Shown: piece after piece, positions 58,874 through 64,000 of the stretch
Position numbering within the stretch: the stretch's first letter is position 1
Layout of the letters: each line of letters starts with the position of its first letter
Source of the DNA: Paracoccaceae bacterium
GTDB lineage: Bacteria > Pseudomonadota > Alphaproteobacteria > Rhodobacterales > Rhodobacteraceae
NCBI GenBank assembly: GCA_024227475.1
Contig: JAAEUI010000335.1
Location: forward strand, 1-64,000
Length of the DNA stretch: 64,000 nucleotides
Direction of reading: 5' to 3'
Translations under genes and position numbers: made by a program
The notes under the pieces: generated by a model
Told to the model about the DNA's origin: nothing
The model's input: the letters and a program-made list of their open reading frames with translations, nothing else
Database searches by the model: none

Positions 58874-58916
58874 GCGTTTCCCGAAAACCTGATGTCTCAG
58901 GTTTTTCGCGAAACGC
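58874..58916. repeat. Hairpin GCGTTTCCCGAAAACCTGA-TGTC-TCAGGTTTTTCGCGAAACGC
   Basis: Perfect core AAAACCTGA-TGTC-TCAGGTTTT (58884-58905) and matching GCGTTT/AAACGC ends. Confidence 0.65.
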
Positions 58917-58945
58917 TTTAGCTTAGCGTCACTGCCCTTTACACG

Positions 58946-59878
58946 CTAGAACGCTACACGATCCCCGCCCTTTAGCGCCAATATTTCTCGTGCTTCGTTC
59001 GGGGTGGCAACCTCAGAACCCAGATCTTCGATAATGCGGCGGATCTTGGCAACCTGCTGGGCGCTGCTTTCAGCCAGTTTCCCATGAGAAATGAACAGGC
59101 TGTCTTCCAGACCCACCCTCACATTGCCGCCCATCTGGCTAGCAGTGGTGGCCAGAGACATCTGTGCGCCCCCTGCGCCCAGCACTGACCAGCTGTAGTT
59201 GTCACCAAACAACCGGTCAGCGGTGCGCTTCATAAAAATAAGGTTATCGACCTCTGGGCCGATGCCGCCAAGAATACCAAAAATGAACTGGATAAAGACC
59301 GGGGCCTTGAACAGTCCGATATCCATGCAAAATTTCAAATTATACAGATGACCGACATCATAACATTCGTGTTCAAACTTAATATCGTGGGGCGCCAGTG
59401 TATCAGCCGCCTCTTTGATGTCACGGAAAGTATTGCGAAAGATGTTGCCGTCTGAATTGGCAACATAGTCGCGCTCCCAATCAAACTTCCAGTCATCAAA
59501 GCGCATAGCAAGCGGATGGAATGAAAAGTTCATCGATCCCATGTTCATCGAACACATTTCCGGCGAAAAGGTCTTGGCAGGTGTAATGCGATCCTGAATA
59601 GACAAGGTCAAGGAGCCACCTGTCGAGATGTTCACAACCGCATCTGTCGCCTGTTTTATTCTCGGCAGAAAAGATGCAAAATCCTTATCGTCAACTGACG
59701 GTGAACCATCCTTGGGATTACGCGCATGCAGATGCAGGATCGACGCCCCGGCTTTAGCGGCCTCGGCGGCCTGAGTGGCTATGTCGTCATAGGTAAAGGG
59801 CAGTGAACCAGACATCGTTGGGGTATGGATTGCGCCGGTCACAGCGCAGGTGATAACGGTTTTCTTTTGGCGCCCCAT
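58946..59878 (-). CDS. Beta-keto acid cleavage enzyme (BKACE/DUF849 family)
   Basis: VITCAVTGAIHTPTMSGSLPFTYDDIATQAAEAAKAGASILHLHARNPKDGSPSVD, FEHECYDVGHLYNL, NVRVGLEDSLFISHGKLAESSAQQVAKIRRIIEDLG. Confidence 0.92.
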   Translation of the reverse strand: MGRQKKTVITCAVTGAIHTPTMSGSLPFTYDDIATQAAEAAKAGASILHLHARNPKDGSPSVDDKDFASFLPRIKQATDAVVNISTGGSLTLSIQDRITPAKTFSPEMCSMNMGSMNFSFHPLAMRFDDWKFDWERDYVANSDGNIFRNTFRDIKEAADTLAPHDIKFEHECYDVGHLYNLKFCMDIGLFKAPVFIQFIFGILGGIGPEVDNLIFMKRTADRLFGDNYSWSVLGAGGAQMSLATTASQMGGNVRVGLEDSLFISHGKLAESSAQQVAKIRRIIEDLGSEVATPNEAREILALKGGDRVAF

Positions 59879-59879
59879 G

Positions 59880-60908
59880 TCAGGCTCCTTTCTGTTCATC
59901 ATTTTGCAAGACCCGATAGCCCAGCGGAAAAAGTTGCAAATCAAACCGGGTGCGGATCAGTCCCCAAACACCCTTGGGGGCCTTCAACATCACCACGATA
60001 GCCACAAGCCCCAGCACCAAAAGATAGATCGTACCAAGATCAGCCAGTGTCTCGCGCAAAGCAAAGAAAATCAGCGTTCCAATAATTGGCCCTTCGATGG
60101 TACCGATGCCGCCAATGACCACAATGAAAATAACAAAGGCTGTCCAGTCATTTACGCTGAACGCAGCATCAGGCGAGATGCGCAGCTTTTGCAGGAAGAT
60201 CAGGGCACCAACCACGGACGTTAGTGCAGCGGTAGCAATATAGACCAGAAATTTGGTGCGCCAGATATCGATGCCGAGAGAGGCTGCTGCCAGTTCGTTA
60301 TCCCGAATTGCGGTAAGCGCTAAGCCTTTGCGCGAGCGCAGGAACAAATAGACCGCCGCCACAACCAAAACGGCGACCCCAAGCGCCAGCCAATAGCTAA
60401 GGTACTCGCGTGCGCTGCGCGATGAGGCCAGCGACTTGACTATACCGACCGGGAGTGAAGACCCCGACCCACCCCCAAGGCTGGAGACCTGCGCAAATGA
60501 CAGGCGAAAAACCTCTGCAACGACCCAAGTGCCAATGGCAAAATATGCGCCCCGAAGTCGAAAGATCAACAGCGCGGTGGGTACCGCGATGAAAGCACCC
60601 AAAACACCTGCAAGACCGATTGCCAACCCGGGCGGCAAGCCTGCAAACATCGTCAGTGCAAACAACATGTAACCACCAAAGCCAACATAGGCCTGCTGTC
60701 CTACCGACACCAATCCGGCATAACCAGCCATTAGATTCCATAGTGATGCTAGGGCAAGATACAAAAATAATTCCCCCATCAGGCGCAAATCAGCACGCCC
60801 TGCCCACCAAGGTGCCGCTATCAGCACAATCAGAACAACCGCACCAAGAATTGCCGCAACCCGGGCTGCGTGGGAACTTCTGGTGACGTAGTATACTTGC
60901 TGGGTCAT
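59880..60908 (-). CDS. livM: Branched-chain amino-acid-type ABC transporter permease LivM
   Basis: LWNLMAGYAGLVSVGQQAYVGFGGYMLF, GLALTAIRDNELAAASLGID, VVIGGIGTIEGPIIGTLIFF. Confidence 0.92.
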   Translation of the reverse strand: MTQQVYYVTRSSHAARVAAILGAVVLIVLIAAPWWAGRADLRLMGELFLYLALASLWNLMAGYAGLVSVGQQAYVGFGGYMLFALTMFAGLPPGLAIGLAGVLGAFIAVPTALLIFRLRGAYFAIGTWVVAEVFRLSFAQVSSLGGGSGSSLPVGIVKSLASSRSAREYLSYWLALGVAVLVVAAVYLFLRSRKGLALTAIRDNELAAASLGIDIWRTKFLVYIATAALTSVVGALIFLQKLRISPDAAFSVNDWTAFVIFIVVIGGIGTIEGPIIGTLIFFALRETLADLGTIYLLVLGLVAIVVMLKAPKGVWGLIRTRFDLQLFPLGYRVLQNDEQKGA

Positions 60909-61768
60909 GCCGATATCCTTGGGAACAAGCCATTTGGGCGAACAGCAAGGATAAGAAGAAAGGCAATATGTCCCGACAAAACCTGCCACCCCGGATCAAT
61001 CTTGGCGCCAAGGGTCTGGGCCACACCCAGAATTACCCCACCCGCCAGCGTGCCCCAAAGATTGCCCAGACCGCCAATGATAACCGCCTCAAATCCGAAA
61101 ATCAGCCGCCCGCCACCGATCGATGGGTCAAAGCTGGTGCGCACGCCCAGCAAAATGCCAGCCAACGCTGTAACCGCCAACGCCAAAGCCATGGCCAGAC
61201 CAAAGATGTGGTGCCGAATCAGACCCATTAATTGCGCGATGTCCTGATTGTCAGACACCGCGCGAAAGGCGCGACCCAGTGCCGTGTGATAGAATGTCCA
61301 CTGCAACCCCCAAATCACCGCAACGGCAATTCCAAAAGTCAGCAATGGCAGCAGACCAAGTGAAAGACCGCCAACAGCGACTGAAGCGGTCTCAAGCGCA
61401 CCGGCATTCAATTTCTGTGGGTCAGCGGTATAAACTTCCAACAACCCGTTCTGGATGATGACTGACAGTCCAAAAGTCACCAAAAGTGGTGGCAAAAGGT
61501 CATCGCCCAGTGTCTGGTTCAACACTCCACGTTGCACGGCGTAACCGATGGCGGCCATCGCGGGCATCACCATCAACAGCGCCAAAAGCGGATGCAAGCC
61601 AAGGGTAGTTGTCACGCTCAGCCCCAGATAAGCCGCCAGAACAATCAGGTCGCCATGCGCGATGTTAACCAGCCGCATGACCCCAAAAATCAGGGACAGC
61701 CCAGCGGCAAACAGCGCGTAAAGACCCCCCAACAACGTTCCCTGAACAAGCGCATTCAGCCACTCCAT
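60905..61768 (-). CDS. livH: Branched-chain amino-acid-type ABC transporter permease LivH
   Basis: ALFAAGLSLIFGVMRLVNIAHGDLIVLAAYLG, RAVSDNQDIAQLMG, IIGGLGNLWGTLAGGVILG. Confidence 0.92.
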   Translation of the reverse strand: MEWLNALVQGTLLGGLYALFAAGLSLIFGVMRLVNIAHGDLIVLAAYLGLSVTTTLGLHPLLALLMVMPAMAAIGYAVQRGVLNQTLGDDLLPPLLVTFGLSVIIQNGLLEVYTADPQKLNAGALETASVAVGGLSLGLLPLLTFGIAVAVIWGLQWTFYHTALGRAFRAVSDNQDIAQLMGLIRHHIFGLAMALALAVTALAGILLGVRTSFDPSIGGGRLIFGFEAVIIGGLGNLWGTLAGGVILGVAQTLGAKIDPGWQVLSGHIAFLLILAVRPNGLFPRISA

Positions 61769-61769
61769 T

Positions 61770-62477
61770 TCATTCGATCCCAAAATAGGCGCGCGAAATA
61801 TCCTCGCGCGAAACAGTGTCAGACGCGCCCTTTAGCGACACCCGACCCTCTTGCAGGCAATAAACACTTGCAGAGACCGACAACGCTTTTGAAATGTCCT
61901 GTTCCACAATCACAGCGCTCATACCTTTACCGATAATTCCCGGCAGCGCGTCATAGATGTCTTTGATGATGATCGGGGCAAGGCCTAGGCTGATTTCGTC
62001 AAAAAGGATCAATTCGGGGTTTGCCATCAGCGCCCGGCCGATGGCAGCCATTTGCTGTTGTCCGCCGGAAAGGGATGTAGACGGTAATGCACGGCGTTCT
62101 TTCAGGATCGGGAATAACTTATAAACTGATCCAAGATTCCATGACCCCTTTCGACCAATCTGACCGCCGATGATCAGGTTTTCCTCGACCGACAAGGAGG
62201 GAAACAGCTGCCGGCCCTCGGGAACCAGTGCGATGCCGGTTTTAGCTACCTGATCGGCCCGCATTCCACCAATATCCTGATTACGATAAGTAATCTGACC
62301 GGGACCATTGTGCATCATACCCGAAATCGAGCGCAGCAATGTGGTTTTACCAGCACCATTTGCACCAATAATGGCCAAGACCTCTCCTTGCATCAAGGAC
62401 AAGTCAATGCCGTAAAGTGCCTGAAAGTCGCCGTAGTGAGCTTTCAGCCCAGTTATGGAAAGAACAGGATCAGGCAT
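61770..62477 (-). CDS. livF: ABC transporter ATP-binding protein LivF
   Basis: GANGAGKTTLLRSISG Walker A, LSGGQQQMAAIGRALM, LILFDEISLGLAP. Confidence 0.94.
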   Translation of the reverse strand: MPDPVLSITGLKAHYGDFQALYGIDLSLMQGEVLAIIGANGAGKTTLLRSISGMMHNGPGQITYRNQDIGGMRADQVAKTGIALVPEGRQLFPSLSVEENLIIGGQIGRKGSWNLGSVYKLFPILKERRALPSTSLSGGQQQMAAIGRALMANPELILFDEISLGLAPIIIKDIYDALPGIIGKGMSAVIVEQDISKALSVSASVYCLQEGRVSLKGASDTVSREDISRAYFGIE

Positions 62478-63198
62478 CAACTTCGATCCCCAGATAAATC
62501 TCTTGCACTTCAGGGCTTTCCATAATTGTTTGCGGTTCGCCTTCGGCAATTTTTCTGCCAAAATCGATCACGATCAACCGGTCCACCACGGCCAAAAGGG
62601 CGTGAACAACATGTTCAATCCAAATAACCGACACGCCAGACGCGTGGATGTCTTTTATTGTTTGAACCAGCGAAGCGCACTCCGCCTCGGTGAGGCCTCC
62701 GGCGATTTCATCAAGCAGCAACAGCTTGGGATTTGCGCATAGCGCTCGGGTCAGCTCCAGACGCTTACGTTCAAGCAGCGTTAGATTGCCTGCCGTTGTG
62801 TTTGACTTTGACAGCAATCCTGTCTGATCAAGCACTTTCAGACAGGATTGTTCTGCTTCACGACCTCGCAGCCCTGCCGCCTGTGTTGCCGCAATCATCG
62901 CATTTTCAAATACGGTCATACCCGAAAAGGGTTGTGGCACTTGAAAGGAGCGCGCCATGCCAGCCCGACAACGTTGCGCTGCATTCAGGCTGGTCATGTC
63001 CCGTCCATCAAAAAAGACTTTGCCTGAATTGGGACTAAGGGTTCCGGTGATCAGGTTGAACATCGAAGTCTTGCCAGCCCCATTCGGGCCGATAATGCCA
63101 AGAGCTTCACCCCGTGCCAAAGCAAACGAAAGATCATCAGCGACCTTAACGGCACCGAAAGCCTTTGAAAGGTTTTCCAGTTTCAGAAAGGTCGTCAT
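62470..63198 (-). CDS. livG: ABC transporter ATP-binding protein LivG
   Basis: GPNGAGKTSMFNLITG, LLLLDEIAGGLTEAE. Confidence 0.93.
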   Translation of the reverse strand: MTTFLKLENLSKAFGAVKVADDLSFALARGEALGIIGPNGAGKTSMFNLITGTLSPNSGKVFFDGRDMTSLNAAQRCRAGMARSFQVPQPFSGMTVFENAMIAATQAAGLRGREAEQSCLKVLDQTGLLSKSNTTAGNLTLLERKRLELTRALCANPKLLLLDEIAGGLTEAECASLVQTIKDIHASGVSVIWIEHVVHALLAVVDRLIVIDFGRKIAEGEPQTIMESPEVQEIYLGIEVDA

Positions 63199-63256
63199 AA
63201 TATCCTCGAAGGTTAAAACAGGCGGCGCAACTGTTTGCGCCGCCCAACGTCGCAGA

Positions 63257-64000
63257 TCAGAGCAGTTTTAGTTCACCGGTAAGAGGTATGTTCGGTGCTG
63301 CAGAATTTGCCACGATTTTCAGGTCCAGACCGCTTCCGTCTTTCTGCCACTGGCCTGCGACCAAGGGCGTTTTGGTGACGTTGTTAATTGGCCCGCTGGC
63401 CCAGTTGACGTTGCCGGTAATGGTATCAAGATTGGTCGAGGCAATTGCTGACACAATCGCAGCCGGATCTTCCAGGTCGTCAGCGCGTTTGACAACGTCC
63501 GCGACAACCTCAAACAGCGCATGTTTAAAGCCAATTGGCTGGGTCCACGGCCGCCCTGATGCAGCGGAATAACCTTCTGCAAGTTCCTTAGCGCTGGCCC
63601 CTGTCAGCGAAGATGAGAACGGATGGTTCGGTGACCACCAGACTTCCGAGCTAAGACCTACACCGCGATCACCTAGAGACTCGATCACTGAAGGGAACAG
63701 CAAGGCTTTGCCAATAGTTACGATTTTTGGTGCAAAACCCTGCTGGGCGGACTGTGCCCAGAAGGTGGCAAAGTCAGGCGGGATCATATTGCCGGTGACG
63801 ATCTCACAGCCAGCTGCCTTGAAGGCCGCGATCTGGTTTGAGAAGTCATCCGACAAAGGCTGATAACGACCCGGATCAATAAGATCATAGCCGGCCGCCG
63901 CCAGAGGTTTTGGCAGACCGTTTTCTGCATCGCCCCAAGCGTTGCCATCGGCATCATTGGGAAACAGCCCGCCAACGGTTTTTGCTACGCCTGATCCGCC
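63257..64000 (-). CDS. livK: ABC transporter substrate-binding protein (LivK/Peripla_BP_6), partial at window edge
   Basis: Frame stays open to 64000 (GGSGVAKTVGGLFPNDADGNAWGDAENGLPKPLAAAGYDLIDPGRYQPLSDDFSNQIAAFKAAGCEIV...). Confidence 0.85.
   Translation of the reverse strand, partial: GGSGVAKTVGGLFPNDADGNAWGDAENGLPKPLAAAGYDLIDPGRYQPLSDDFSNQIAAFKAAGCEIVTGNMIPPDFATFWAQSAQQGFAPKIVTIGKALLFPSVIESLGDRGVGLSSEVWWSPNHPFSSSLTGASAKELAEGYSAASGRPWTQPIGFKHALFEVVADVVKRADDLEDPAAIVSAIASTNLDTITGNVNWASGPINNVTKTPLVAGQWQKDGSGLDLKIVANSAAPNIPLTGELKLL

Noticed and set aside
58727-58921. 64-aa plus-strand ORF between BKACE and LuxR genes
   Set aside because: Overlaps the two hairpins and has no recognisable features; treated as non-coding.
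63257-63856. Start of the LivK gene at 63856
   Set aside because: The frame remains open with binding-protein-like sequence to the window edge, so the ORF is truncated by the window.

Overview
The window is a 64 kb, gene-dense catabolic and accessory region that looks alphaproteobacterial (Rhodobacterales-like, by inference from gene content). It starts just after an elongator tRNA-Met(CAT) and ends inside a Liv-type ABC substrate-binding protein gene. It contains at least five organic-solute uptake systems: two DctPQM TRAP systems, two TctABC systems and a LivKGFHM ABC system, plus an orphan DctP-like protein and an AEC carrier. These are interleaved with many NAD(P)-dependent dehydrogenases (3 HIBADH-type, 3 Gfo/Idh/MocA, 2 D-2-hydroxyacid DH, 3 MDR/ADH), DapA-, Ldh-, FAH-, VOC- and BKACE-type enzymes, and GntR, LysR, IclR and LuxR regulators. 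The most unusual content is two paralogous two-subunit molybdopterin enzymes (43116-46966 and 52081-55882). They closely resemble pyrogallol-phloroglucinol transhydroxylase (TthL/TthS) of anaerobes. Both large subunits carry an extra N-terminal SCP2-like domain, and both FeS subunits have lost three of the four Cys ligands of the same [4Fe-4S] cluster. The second large subunit has an apparent 1-nt frameshift. Around the first pair lie a third Mo enzyme, a 6-oxocamphor-hydrolase-like retro-Claisenase and a ThDP enzyme. FAH, VOC and BKACE genes lie beside the second pair. I propose an undescribed pathway for polyhydroxylated aromatic or alicyclic diketone compounds. Other signals include a four-site TTGGTNNACCA operator set tied to a GntR gene, a compact ATP-grasp/His-domain dikinase paired with an atypical M24 enzyme, several strong palindromes, and a degenerate SLC13 remnant. 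No CRISPR array, integrase or intact insertion sequence was seen.
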